Positions 36,134-44,376 of a DNA stretch of 64,000 nucleotides are shown here, piece by piece (the stretch's first letter is position 1; the number at the start of each line of letters is the position of its first letter). Source of the DNA: Pantanalinema sp. GBBB05 (GTDB lineage: Bacteria > Cyanobacteriota > Cyanobacteriia > Leptolyngbyales > Leptolyngbyaceae); contig VRZD01000026.1 in the NCBI GenBank assembly GCA_016743235.1, forward strand, positions 1 through 64,000, written 5' to 3'. The notes under the pieces were generated by a model. The model did not search any database. It was not told where the DNA came from and saw only the letters and a list, made by a program, of their open reading frames with translations. A program made the translations under genes and the position numbers.

Positions 36134-36838
36134 ATGAGTATTCCTGCCAATCTGCAAACCTACGTGCGATCCACCTGGAAACCTGTGGTCGAGGATGGCG
36201 ATCGCGATCGCACCGCCTCAAAGTTTTCGGGACACCCGTGGTTAGCGGCAAACGAAGCCTATCCTAGCTGTCCCAACTGTAGCAAGCCAATGCCATTGTT
36301 TCTGCAATTGAATTTGGCGGAGTTGCCGGAAGGCGTTCAGGACAGATTGGGGCAGGGATTGTTACAACTGTTTTACTGCACCAGCGAAGAACCGTTATGT
36401 GAATGCGATTGTGAGGCATGGGCACCGTTTGCGACCAGTACCTTAGTCCGAGTAATTCAGCCTGTAGGTGACGCGAGCGATCGCGACCTGCCCCCGATGG
36501 AGAACTACTTGCCGCCCAAAACGATCGTCGATTGGCAAGTGATGGACGATTTCCCTGGTTACTCAGAACGGCGGGTGTTAGGAATTGAATTGACTGAGTC
36601 AGAAGAAGCTGCTCTGGAAAACTATCCTGAAGCAGGAGATAAGTTGTTAGGGTATCCGCTATGGGTTCAGGGTATTGAATATCCCCATTGTCCAACCTGT
36701 GGGCAGACCATGCGATTAGTGTTTCAGCTCGATTCGGAAGACAATTTACCGGTGATGTTTGGCGATGTCGGATGCGGTCACATTACCCAATGTGCCACCC
36801 ATCTCGATCAAGTGGCGTTTGCGTGGGCGTGTGGCTAA
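36134..36838 (+). CDS. DUF1963-family protein inserted between ureA and ureB
   Basis: 234 residues. The core (SKFSGHPWLAANEAYPSC, then LPLFLQLNLAELP-like MPLFLQLNLAELPEG) is the DUF1963/YwqG signature. Two zinc-knuckle-like CxxC motifs at equivalent places, YPSCPNCSKPM and YPHCPTCGQTM, and a later CGHITQC suggest an internal duplication and metal binding. DUF1963 has no established function. The gene is in line with ureA (30 bp gap) and ureB (11 bp gap), so it is cotranscribed. Its place inside the urease operon could mean a link to nickel or urease quality control, but this is only positional inference. Confidence 0.85.
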   Translation: MSIPANLQTYVRSTWKPVVEDGDRDRTASKFSGHPWLAANEAYPSCPNCSKPMPLFLQLNLAELPEGVQDRLGQGLLQLFYCTSEEPLCECDCEAWAPFATSTLVRVIQPVGDASDRDLPPMENYLPPKTIVDWQVMDDFPGYSERRVLGIELTESEEAALENYPEAGDKLLGYPLWVQGIEYPHCPTCGQTMRLVFQLDSEDNLPVMFGDVGCGHITQCATHLDQVAFAWACG

Positions 36839-36849
36839 AGGAGAACAGG

Positions 36850-37164
36850 ATGATTCCCGGAGAACTGTTGGTTGAAGATGGTGAGATTGAACTGAATGCT
36901 GGACGATCAACGGTGACCATAACGGTTGCCAACACGGGCGATCGTCCGATTCAGGTCGGCTCCCATTTCCATTTTTATGAGGTGAATGCGGCGTTAAGTT
37001 TCGATCGTGACCAGGCAAAAGGGATGCGATTAGATATTCCGGCTGGAACGGCGGTGCGATTTGAGCCGGGCGATGAAAAATCCGTGACGTTAGTGCCGTA
37101 TGTCGGTAGTCGAGAAGTCTACGGATTTAATGCCAGAATTGAAGGGGCATTAGGGTCTGCTTAA
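36850..37164 (+). CDS. ureB: Urease beta subunit
   Basis: 104 residues from the ATG at 36850 with GGAGAACAGG directly upstream; the longer frame from 36688 lies inside the previous gene. Canonical beta-subunit motifs: MIPGELLVEDGEIELNAGR, VANTGDRPIQVGSHFHFYE, NAALSFDRDQAKGMRLDI and AGTAVRFEPGDEKSVTLV. In most bacteria ureC follows at once; here a palindromic repeat and a methyltransferase gene follow instead. Confidence 0.97.
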   Translation: MIPGELLVEDGEIELNAGRSTVTITVANTGDRPIQVGSHFHFYEVNAALSFDRDQAKGMRLDIPAGTAVRFEPGDEKSVTLVPYVGSREVYGFNARIEGALGSA

Positions 37165-37244
37165 AAACGTGGTGATCCTCTTTAACCGTCCTTATAAAGC
37201 CACCGTGTATACACAAGTTTGAAAAACTTTGAAACACTGCATTT

Positions 37245-37317
37245 GATCCCCCAACCCCCTTAAAAAGGGGGCTTCAGCATTCAAAGTCCCCCTTTTTAAG
37301 GGGGATTTGGGGGGATC
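37245..37317. repeat. G/C-rich palindromic interspersed repeat, copy 1
   Basis: Bounded by GATCCCCC and GGGGGATC, with two inner hairpins (CCCCTTAAAAAGGGG and CCCCCTTTTTAAGGGGG) around ATTCAAAG. Shares its layout and the central ATTCAAAGTCCCCC with 54709-54778. This type of palindrome is very common between genes in cyanobacteria. It directly follows ureB and could act as its terminator. Confidence 0.85.
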
Positions 37318-37440
37318 GGATCAGCTTTCCGACTGAGTAAAGCGGCTTTGTGTACACCGTAGTCTGTTAAGGGAAATCACTACCAATAGATCAATCAACA
37401 AACTGCTTTAAAGCCCAGCCACTTACCACTCGAATAACCT

Positions 37441-38061
37441 ATGACTCAAGAACGGGAATTTCCCGATTGGGAACAGCTTTATCAAGAAAAACCCGTCGAA
37501 ACGATGCCCTGGTTTAATCCAGAGCTTGACCCCGACTTAGAACATGCCCTGATTGTTTTAGATCTGCAATCCGGTACATTCCTCGATTTAGGCACGGGTC
37601 CTGCTACTCAGGCGATCGCGTTAGCGAAACGGGGTTTCCAAGTCACCGCAACGGATCTCTCCGTTACAGCCGTGACTCTGGCACAGCAAAAAGCCGCCGC
37701 AGAAGGGTTAAATATTACCTTCCAACAAGATGATATCCTCAACAGTCATCTTGATCGCTCGTTTCACTATGTCCTCGATCGCGGGGTGTTTCACGTTTTC
37801 CCGCCCGATCAGCGCGCCGATTATGTCACGGTGATCAGTCGCTTAGTCCGCCCCAACGGCTATTTATTCCTCAAGTGTTTCAGCCATTTAGAAACCCGCG
37901 AATCGGGTCCCTATCGCTTCACTCCCGAAGAAATTAACCAGATCTTCGGCGATCGCTTTGTGGTGCAATCAGTCGAACACACGGTGTATCACGGGACACT
38001 GGAGCAGTTTCCTCAAGCCCTCTTTTGCATCCTGCAACGTAAACCGGGGAGCAGGGAATAA
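37441..38061 (+). CDS. Class I SAM-dependent methyltransferase
   Basis: 206 residues, cytosolic. The SAM-binding motif I is FLDLGTGPATQAIALAKRG, motif II VTATDLSVTAVTLA, motif III QQDDILN and motif IV YVLDRGVFHVFPP, all in the Rossmann-fold order. The N-terminus (DWEQLYQEKPVETMPWFN) and the DRGVFH motif are those of the thiopurine-S-methyltransferase/TehB-like group. The substrate is not predictable. It stands alone after the repeat; its coding style is like its neighbours. Confidence 0.85.
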   Translation: MTQEREFPDWEQLYQEKPVETMPWFNPELDPDLEHALIVLDLQSGTFLDLGTGPATQAIALAKRGFQVTATDLSVTAVTLAQQKAAAEGLNITFQQDDILNSHLDRSFHYVLDRGVFHVFPPDQRADYVTVISRLVRPNGYLFLKCFSHLETRESGPYRFTPEEINQIFGDRFVVQSVEHTVYHGTLEQFPQALFCILQRKPGSRE

Positions 38062-38102
38062 TTTAATGCTGAGAGCGTGTCTTGATTGATCACTGGATGG
38101 TT

Positions 38103-38549
38103 CTATTTAATGCGATCGTTTTGAATCATGAACAGAGGGTTGCCCTGGTAATCTGGATTGTAAATTGCAATTCTGCCTAGGTTATTGACGAAACCTGAGC
38201 GAAATGCAGAGCCGTTATATTTAACGCATACCCCCCAGTCATCCCCAACCGTGATGTCGCCAAGAAATTCATTTTGGTGCGGGGCAACAGTATAAGTGTT
38301 ATAAACACTCTGACTATTTGGGTGGTAGAGAACAACTTCAGCGGGGACAGCCCACGCATTGTAAAAGGCTACTTTGCCAGTCCTGCCCTGAAAAGCTTTT
38401 GGTGAGAAAGTTGGGGGACAGTCTCTTATTTCTGGACTTTCGCCTCTGAATCCAGGTCGAGCCTGTGTGGTAATTGAAGTGAGAACAGAAACCGAGATCG
38501 CCAGAACTGAACCCAAAGCAATCGTTGTAAATATTTTTCTAGTTTTCAT
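38103..38549 (-). CDS. Small exported protein of unknown function
   Basis: 148 residues with a signal peptide (MKTRKIFTTIALGSVLAISV, then SITTQA as the cleavage region near residue 30). The mature part is beta-rich, with GKVAFYNAWAVPAEVVLYHP and GRIAIYNPDYQGNPLFMI, two related strand motifs (the AFYN and AIYN cores) that suggest an internal repeat. Two cysteines could pair. No family recognised. It is convergent with the methyltransferase gene, 41 bp away. Confidence 0.7.
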   Translation of the reverse strand: MKTRKIFTTIALGSVLAISVSVLTSITTQARPGFRGESPEIRDCPPTFSPKAFQGRTGKVAFYNAWAVPAEVVLYHPNSQSVYNTYTVAPHQNEFLGDITVGDDWGVCVKYNGSAFRSGFVNNLGRIAIYNPDYQGNPLFMIQNDRIK

Positions 38550-38696
38550 AAAATATTTACTCCTATTCTTAGGATGTCTTAACTTCTTTCATTTCTATTG
38601 TCTAACGAAAATATCTGCTAAATCTCAGATTTTAAGCAGTTGCAACTACCTTTAATAAATATGCAAATTGACTAAAGTACTTGGTCTAAAAGTTGT
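38550..38696. other. AT-rich stretch before the PIN remnant
   Basis: No gene recognised in these bases; they form the upstream region of the small exported protein gene and the decayed 3' side of the PIN remnant. Confidence 0.4.
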
Positions 38697-38849
38697 TTAG
38701 CAATTGATGCAATCCCCAAACCATGGCTCACCAACGACTAAATTTGGCATAGAAAATCCATTGGCTTGAGTAAGATTGCTTTTGACGATCGCTGCATTGG
38801 TAAACAGCGCAATCACGATGTTGGTGTCGAGCAAAAACCTACTCATCAT
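38697..38849 (-). pseudogene. Truncated PIN-domain (VapC-like) toxin gene
   Basis: The frame gives MMSRFLLDTNIVIALF followed by MPNLVVGEPWFGDCINC and a stop. The first part is the VapC start with the catalytic Asp (LLDTNI), and VVGEPWFG matches the second conserved block (normally LGELxFGA). The last 60-70 residues of a PIN domain, with the further acidic residues, are missing. A one-base change of frame after FG gives a short continuation ending near 38668, but not a full domain. No antitoxin frame lies upstream. A dead remnant. Confidence 0.65.
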
Positions 38850-38963
38850 CGACAATTGCATATCAACATAGGGCAAAACAAACAAAGGAGCTTTAGGTTA
38901 CATCCTACCAATAGCCTGAGCCGCGTAACCATGAATAGCCGTCTAAGAACCCATAGCAGGTAA

Positions 38964-39073
38964 ATAGGCAGAATGATTCTGCATAACACCCCAAATCTGC
39001 TACTTATGTAGATTATTTCTGCATAATATGCTGCTGAGGCTGAATAGCCCGAATTTTCCGCATATTTTCAAAT
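38964..39073. repeat. Dispersed repeat, copy 2 (about 110 bp)
   Basis: Same element and orientation as 1491-1600. The 9-bp hairpin is kept with one change: TTATGTAGA (39004-39012) and TCTGCATAA (39018-39026). An additional dyad GCAGAA-TGA-TTCTGC is present near the left end. No transposase frame adjoins. Confidence 0.7.
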
Positions 39074-39212
39074 TTTTCATGAAAGCACACCGACGACTAT
39101 GAAGTTGTTCGGATAGTAAGGATATGGAGGCAACCTCAAAGTAGAGCTAACTAATCTGTAATCTGCTGTGATAAAGACCCTATTATTCAGCGGATTTAGT
39201 ATAACTTTTGAT

Positions 39213-40256
39213 ATGGAACAAACTACTACCATAGATGCCTATCGGGCACTGGCACTTCAGTTGACCTGTCATGCGGTTAATCAGGCGACCGATCGCGCAG
39301 AAGCTCGGACATTGATGCAACAGGCGATCGATCGCATCGGTGCCCAAATTGCTGCCAGTCTTGCCTTCATTGGCACTGACTGTCGGTTGGTCGTTCTACC
39401 AGAATATCTTCTGACCGGATTTCCCCTGGGAGAACCTTTCGCCGTGTGGGCAGATAAAGTCTGTTTAGAGATGGCGGGAGCTGAGTATGAAGCACTTGGG
39501 CAAATCGCCCAAAAGCATCGGATTTTTCTAGCGGGGAATGCCTACGAACTCGATCTGCACTTTCCCAAATTGTATTTTCAAACCTGTTTTGTGATTGCTC
39601 CCAACGGCAATGTAGTGTTGCGCTATCGCCGCCTCAACTCCATGTTTGCGCCCACTCCCCATGATGTCTGGGATCAATACCTGGATCACTACGGACTAGA
39701 CGGCGTTTTTCCCGTAGCCAAGACCGAGATTGGCAATCTAGCCGCCCTTGCCTCCGATGAGATTTTGTTTCCCGAAGTTGCCCGGTGTTTGATGATGCGT
39801 GGCGCGGAAGTGTTTCTGCACTCGACCTCGGAAGTGTATGGCAGCAAGGAGCGATCGCCCAAAGACATTGCCAAAATTAGTCGCGCGGTAGAAAACATGG
39901 CATACGTTGTTTCAGCTAACACCGCTGGGATTGCCCAAATTCCCATCCCGATCGCGTCCGCCGATGGTGGTTCTAAAATCATTGATTATCGAGGTTTGGT
40001 CTTAACTGAAACCGCTACTGGGGAAAGTATGGCAGCGTTCGCGGAAATTGATCTAGCAGCATTGCGGCGCTATCGTCGTCGTCCCGGCTTAACTAATCTA
40101 CTGTCTCGGCAACGGTTTGAACTGTATGCTGAGAGCTACCGTCAGGCTCAGTTTTACCCAGCTAATACGATGCTAAATGGCGAAGTCGATCGCCAGCACT
40201 TCTTGCGAACTCAACAGCAGACGATCGCACAGTTAGCCGATTCAGACGTGATTTAG
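39213..40256 (+). CDS. Nitrilase-superfamily protein with altered catalytic residues
   Basis: 347 residues from the ATG at 39213; the frame starts at a GTG at 39168, and neither has a good ribosome site. The carbon-nitrogen hydrolase fold is recognisable: LVVLPEYLLTG carries the catalytic Glu; RYRRLNSMFAPTPHDVW is the Lys region; GNLAALASDEILFPEVARCL, then RGAEVFLHSTS, is the nucleophile block. By motif alignment the catalytic Lys is Arg and the nucleophilic Cys is Ser (codon TCC). It may therefore not be an amidase or nitrilase, or may use another chemistry. An aldehyde dehydrogenase gene follows 48 bp later and is probably cotranscribed. Confidence 0.8.
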   Translation: MEQTTTIDAYRALALQLTCHAVNQATDRAEARTLMQQAIDRIGAQIAASLAFIGTDCRLVVLPEYLLTGFPLGEPFAVWADKVCLEMAGAEYEALGQIAQKHRIFLAGNAYELDLHFPKLYFQTCFVIAPNGNVVLRYRRLNSMFAPTPHDVWDQYLDHYGLDGVFPVAKTEIGNLAALASDEILFPEVARCLMMRGAEVFLHSTSEVYGSKERSPKDIAKISRAVENMAYVVSANTAGIAQIPIPIASADGGSKIIDYRGLVLTETATGESMAAFAEIDLAALRRYRRRPGLTNLLSRQRFELYAESYRQAQFYPANTMLNGEVDRQHFLRTQQQTIAQLADSDVI

Positions 40257-40304
40257 ACTAAGACCAGAACGGTATAGCCGCCCATTATCGAGAGACACGA
40301 TACT

Positions 40305-41720
40305 ATGAATGCAGCGATCGCAGTTCGCAATCCTCGTACAGGTGAGGTCGATGATTGGATTACGCCACCTACGGTCGATGATTTAGCCGCACAATGCGAT
40401 CGCTTACGCCACGCTCAAATCGATTGGCAGCAGGGCGGTTTGGCGGCACGAATTGAGGCATTACAACAGTGGCAGCAGGCTGTTCAAGTCCATCGGGATG
40501 CGTTAATTCAGGCATTGGTAGCCGATACAGGGCGGCTATCTGTTTCCGTGTTAGAAGTAGATTCATTTTTAGGGAGCCTCGATCGCTGGTGCAAGCTGGC
40601 TCCTGAGCTGTTACAGGGGGAAGAACGGAAAACAGCAATTCCGTTTATTCGCTTACAGCAAACGGCTGTGCCCTATCCCTTAGTCGGTGTGATTAGCCCC
40701 TGGAATTTTCCCCTGTTGCTGGCGACGATCGACACGATTCCGGCGCTGTTAGCTGGCTGTGCAGTAGTGGTCAAGCCGAGTGAAATTGCTCCTCGGTTTA
40801 TGGAGCCGTTAATGCAAACGATCGCAGCAGTGCCTGCTTTGCAAGCGGTACTAACTTACATCGCCGGAGCCGGAGCAACCGGAGCAAATTTAATTGAGCA
40901 GGTCGATCTGATTTGCTTTACAGGCAGTGTGGCAACGGGTCGTCAGGTCGCCACGGCAGCAGCTCAACGCTTTATTCCCGCCTGTTTAGAGTTAGGCGGT
41001 AAAGATCCCGCGATCGTTCTAGAAACTGCGGACTTAGAGTTAGCTACCTCTGCAATTTTGTGGGGTTCAGTGATTAACACAGGGCAATCCTGTTTATCGA
41101 TTGAACGAATTTATGTTGCCGACTCCATCTTTGAACAATTTGTTGATCAACTAGTGACCAAAGCCAAAGCTCTTAAGCTGGCTTATCCGACGGTGGACGA
41201 TGGGCAAATTGGTCCGATTATTGCTGAACGGCAGGCAACTATCATTGCCGACCATTTACAGGATGCGATCGCGAAAGGTGCGATCGCTCACTGTGGGGGC
41301 AAGGTCGAAGTGCTAGAAGGGGGGCTATGGTGCCATCCAACGGTACTGACTAATGTCAATCATTCAATGAAAGTAATGACAGAAGAGACGTTTGCCCCGA
41401 TTATGCCTGTGATGGCATTTTCCACGCTTGAAGAAGCAATTAATCTAGCCAATGACACCATTTATGGATTGAGTGCCGCTGTGTTTGCAGGGGTAGAAGC
41501 TGAAGCGATCGCGATCGCTGAACAGCTTAATGCTGCGGCAATTAGCATTAATGATGCCGCTCTGACAGCAATCATATATGAAGGTGAGAAACATGCGTTT
41601 AAGTTCTCAGGCATGGGGGGATCCCGCATGGGCGCAGCAGCACTGAAGCGATTTATGCGGAAAAAAGCCCTGTTGATTAAAACGCAAGCGATCGCCAACC
41701 CCTGGTGGTTTCCATCCTAA
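40305..41720 (+). CDS. NAD(P)-dependent aldehyde dehydrogenase
   Basis: 471 residues, normal ALDH length. The coenzyme region (GVISPWNFPLLLATIDTIPA; VVVKPSEIAPRF; FTGSVATGRQVA), the general base Glu in LELGGKDPAIV and the nucleophilic Cys in NTGQSCLSIERIYV are all present, as is EETFAPIMPVMAF. The C-terminus (MRKKALLIKTQ, then NPWWFPS) resembles the class-3/CoA-independent group. It oxidises an aldehyde to an acid; the substrate is not predictable. It follows the nitrilase-fold gene and precedes the DUF3598 gene in one direction. Confidence 0.92.
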   Translation: MNAAIAVRNPRTGEVDDWITPPTVDDLAAQCDRLRHAQIDWQQGGLAARIEALQQWQQAVQVHRDALIQALVADTGRLSVSVLEVDSFLGSLDRWCKLAPELLQGEERKTAIPFIRLQQTAVPYPLVGVISPWNFPLLLATIDTIPALLAGCAVVVKPSEIAPRFMEPLMQTIAAVPALQAVLTYIAGAGATGANLIEQVDLICFTGSVATGRQVATAAAQRFIPACLELGGKDPAIVLETADLELATSAILWGSVINTGQSCLSIERIYVADSIFEQFVDQLVTKAKALKLAYPTVDDGQIGPIIAERQATIIADHLQDAIAKGAIAHCGGKVEVLEGGLWCHPTVLTNVNHSMKVMTEETFAPIMPVMAFSTLEEAINLANDTIYGLSAAVFAGVEAEAIAIAEQLNAAAISINDAALTAIIYEGEKHAFKFSGMGGSRMGAAALKRFMRKKALLIKTQAIANPWWFPS

Positions 41721-41812
41721 ATTTGTTGGTTAAATCTTGTAACCAATTGATTACTGCAACCTCAATCGGCGCTATTCAGGGATTAATTCTGCATAAGGAA
41801 GGAAGCACCACC

Positions 41813-42259
41813 ATGTCTAACATTCGCGCAGAAATGCCAGTTCTCGCCCGTCATGAAGGGGAATGGTTTGGCACTTATACGTTGGTTGATTCAGCAGCAA
41901 AAATTCTTGATCAGCATGAAGCCCACCTTTCCTGTCAGTTTCCGCCGGAGGGCGAGTACGATTACTACCAAATCAATCGCTACACCTGGGCAAATGGCAA
42001 GCAGGAAGAACATCAGTTTCCTGGCGTTTATCGTGATAAAAAATTGTGGTTTGACACAGAGCGGATTCAAGGACACGCTTGGGAAGTAGATGAGACCACC
42101 CTCATCCTTTGGTTTTCCTACAAAACCGTTCCAGATTTCTACCTCTATGAAATGATTCAAATTAGTCCTTGCAACAATCACCGCACTCGTACCTGGCACT
42201 GGTTTAGAAATCATCAACTCTTTCAGCGCACCCTGATCCAGGAAGAACGCCAACAGTAA
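41813..42259 (+). CDS. DUF3598 family protein
   Basis: 148 residues from the ATG at 41813, preceded by AAGGAAGG; the frame opens at 41705 but the extra part overlaps the preceding gene. Motifs LARHEGEWFGTYTLVD, YYQINRYTWANG and FPGVYRDKKLWFDTERI mark the lipocalin-like DUF3598 domain, widespread in cyanobacteria and plants and without settled function. A single-domain version. The next gene is convergent and its stop abuts this one. Confidence 0.85.
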   Translation: MSNIRAEMPVLARHEGEWFGTYTLVDSAAKILDQHEAHLSCQFPPEGEYDYYQINRYTWANGKQEEHQFPGVYRDKKLWFDTERIQGHAWEVDETTLILWFSYKTVPDFYLYEMIQISPCNNHRTRTWHWFRNHQLFQRTLIQEERQQ

Positions 42260-43147
42260 TTAGGCATGAGCGTAGGACAGGACGGTTCCAGATTGGGATA
42301 AATCGCGATCGACGCGAATGAAGAATAAACAGCCATCTTCTGAGATGTGTCTGAGCGATGTAGTGAAGCTGGGAACATAGCCAAAGTGATCTTTGACAAA
42401 TCGATAGTCTCCAATGTCGCAACATCCCGCCAAGCAATAGGCTTCTTCGTTATAGGACTGAATCATTGCCTGTCTACCGTCATAATGCGGCAAGATCGTG
42501 AGTAGCCACACGCCCCCCCCATTCGCTGCCTTTCTCAACCACTTTTTGCTCGATTCAACAAATTGCCTGGTGTCGGTCTTGCCCCAGGGCAGCAGTTTGC
42601 TGTCTAACACAGGAATAAACTCATTCAGTCTAGCTTGGGGGTGGTTGGGCAAATCTTGATACCGGAGATTGCCATTTTCCATCCACAAGATTTCTGCCAC
42701 CTCACCATGCAGGACTTTCCAGGGACCAACTCTGACTCCTGCGGGGAGGAAGGAATAGCTATGTTTGCCGAGTTGCCAATCTCCCATCTGAATAGCGCCG
42801 CTCAGCACAAAAATTTCTAAATCTGCCGTAAATCTTCCCGCAGGCATTACCCATTGGGAGGGCAATAAAACTTTGGTAGTGGCAGCACCATTGTCATGCC
42901 AAGACAGGAGTTGGCAGGTAGATGCTATAGGCTGGTTAGGTAGACCATGAATCTGCCATGCTTGCTGAGGAAGATCATGGGTAGCGAAATACTGATATTG
43001 GCGCGATCGATGCTCTGACGCGATCGCCGTGCATCGCCCCGATAAATTCATCTGGCTTTGACCATTACCACCCCAATCTTCTGGACTTAGAGTCGTCTCT
43101 AAACCATCATCTGTGACTGGAGATATGGATGGGTTCTTTTCACCCAT
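42260..43147 (-). CDS. Double-cupin protein (DUF4437/ChrR-like)
   Basis: 295 residues from the ATG at 43147, with GAGAGG about ten bases upstream; a TTG at 43165 is less likely. Two cupin-like halves are visible: LLPSQWVMPAGRFTADLEIFVL followed by SYSFLPAGVRVGPW, and LLTILPHYDGR followed by YNEEAYCLAGCCDIGDYRF and YVPSFTTSL. The metal-binding His pattern of enzymatic cupins is incomplete, so an enzyme role is uncertain. Divergent from the reductase gene and convergent with DUF3598. Its position suggests a link with the neighbouring metabolic genes. Confidence 0.75.
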   Translation of the reverse strand: MGEKNPSISPVTDDGLETTLSPEDWGGNGQSQMNLSGRCTAIASEHRSRQYQYFATHDLPQQAWQIHGLPNQPIASTCQLLSWHDNGAATTKVLLPSQWVMPAGRFTADLEIFVLSGAIQMGDWQLGKHSYSFLPAGVRVGPWKVLHGEVAEILWMENGNLRYQDLPNHPQARLNEFIPVLDSKLLPWGKTDTRQFVESSKKWLRKAANGGGVWLLTILPHYDGRQAMIQSYNEEAYCLAGCCDIGDYRFVKDHFGYVPSFTTSLRHISEDGCLFFIRVDRDLSQSGTVLSYAHA

Positions 43148-43342
43148 GACGTTACAGCCTCTCAAATGCTTTGAAGGGTAGGTTCAATGAACGAATCTGC
43201 AATCAGAGCCGCTGACTGAGTCCGTAAATCCAATGCTATACCCTTGTTAGCAAACAGACTCATGTTTGAATGGAATAGGTGCCGATAAACACTCAGAATG
43301 CAGGAGTGCGATCGCCAGCCAATGAAACGTTCTATTGCCAAC

Positions 43343-44356
43343 ATGTCTGCTAAAACTTATAAAAAGCTGACTGCTAAACAGTTCAGTTCAGACTTTCAAT
43401 CCGCGATCGCGATAGAGGAACTGCCCATTCCCACTCCCAATTCTGGCGAGATCCTGATTCGGAATAAATTTGCTGGCATCAATGCTGGCTTTGATACCTT
43501 AATTTGTCAGGGGAACATTCCCTACGTCAATCTCACTCCGCCATTTGATCTCGGAGTTGAAGCGGTGGGGGAAGTGGTGGCGATCGGGGAGGCGGTCGAA
43601 GGCTTTCAAGTCGGAGATGCCGTTGCGACAACCGGGCGTGGTGGCGGCTATCGAGAGTATCAACTCATTCCTGCCCAGCTTGGCTTCAAGGTAGCTGAAG
43701 CCATTCCCGAAATTCTGACCTTGATGCCAACTGGGATATCCGCTCTCGTTGCCTTAGAGCAGGCTGGCGAAATGCAGAGTCAAGAAACTATCTTGATCAC
43801 AGCCGCTGCCGGTGGCACTGGACATATAGCCGTACAGTTAGCCAAATTAGCTGGAAATCATGTGATTGGCACCTGTGGTTCGGATGCGAAAGCACAACTG
43901 TTACAGGAATTAGGGTGCGATCGTGTTATCAACTATCACCATGAAAATTTAAATGCGGTCTTAAAACAGGAATATCCCAACGGTATAAACCTTGTGTTTG
44001 ATTGCGTCGGTGGTACGGTGTTTGATACCTGTCTGGACCATTTAGCCGTGCGAGGACGGTTAGTGGTAGTTGGGTTTATTTCGGAATATGCCAAAGTCCC
44101 GCCTGTCGTCTCCCAACCCCGAATTTATCACCAGCTATTTTGGAAAGCGGCTTCAGTTCGCGCCTTTCTCATGCCCCATTATGCCGAATATATGGTGGAA
44201 GCTCGCGATCGGTTACTCAACCTGTTCTACACCCATCAACTTCGCGTTGCCATTAATCCCACGCCATTTCATGGCATCGAATCCATTCCGATCGCCGTGA
44301 ACTATCTCCTGAGTGGCAAGAATATGGGTAAGGTCGTAGTCCAGTTTTATGAGTAG
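43343..44356 (+). CDS. Medium-chain zinc-free NADPH:quinone/enone reductase
   Basis: 337 residues if started at 43343 (MSAKTYKKLTAKQF); 43322 and 43298 are alternatives. MDR superfamily: an N-terminal GroES-like domain (IPTPNSGEILIRNKFAGINA; FDLGVEAVGEVVAIGEAVEG) and a nucleotide-binding domain with ITAAAGGTGHIAVQLAKLAG and GCDRVINYHHEN. There are no catalytic zinc ligands, so it belongs with quinone oxidoreductase or prostaglandin reductase-3/ZADH2-like enzymes that reduce activated double bonds. It is divergent from the cupin gene across a 195-bp gap. Confidence 0.85.
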   Translation: MSAKTYKKLTAKQFSSDFQSAIAIEELPIPTPNSGEILIRNKFAGINAGFDTLICQGNIPYVNLTPPFDLGVEAVGEVVAIGEAVEGFQVGDAVATTGRGGGYREYQLIPAQLGFKVAEAIPEILTLMPTGISALVALEQAGEMQSQETILITAAAGGTGHIAVQLAKLAGNHVIGTCGSDAKAQLLQELGCDRVINYHHENLNAVLKQEYPNGINLVFDCVGGTVFDTCLDHLAVRGRLVVVGFISEYAKVPPVVSQPRIYHQLFWKAASVRAFLMPHYAEYMVEARDRLLNLFYTHQLRVAINPTPFHGIESIPIAVNYLLSGKNMGKVVVQFYE

Positions 44357-44376
44357 CCTATTGGGTGAGTTCGTCC

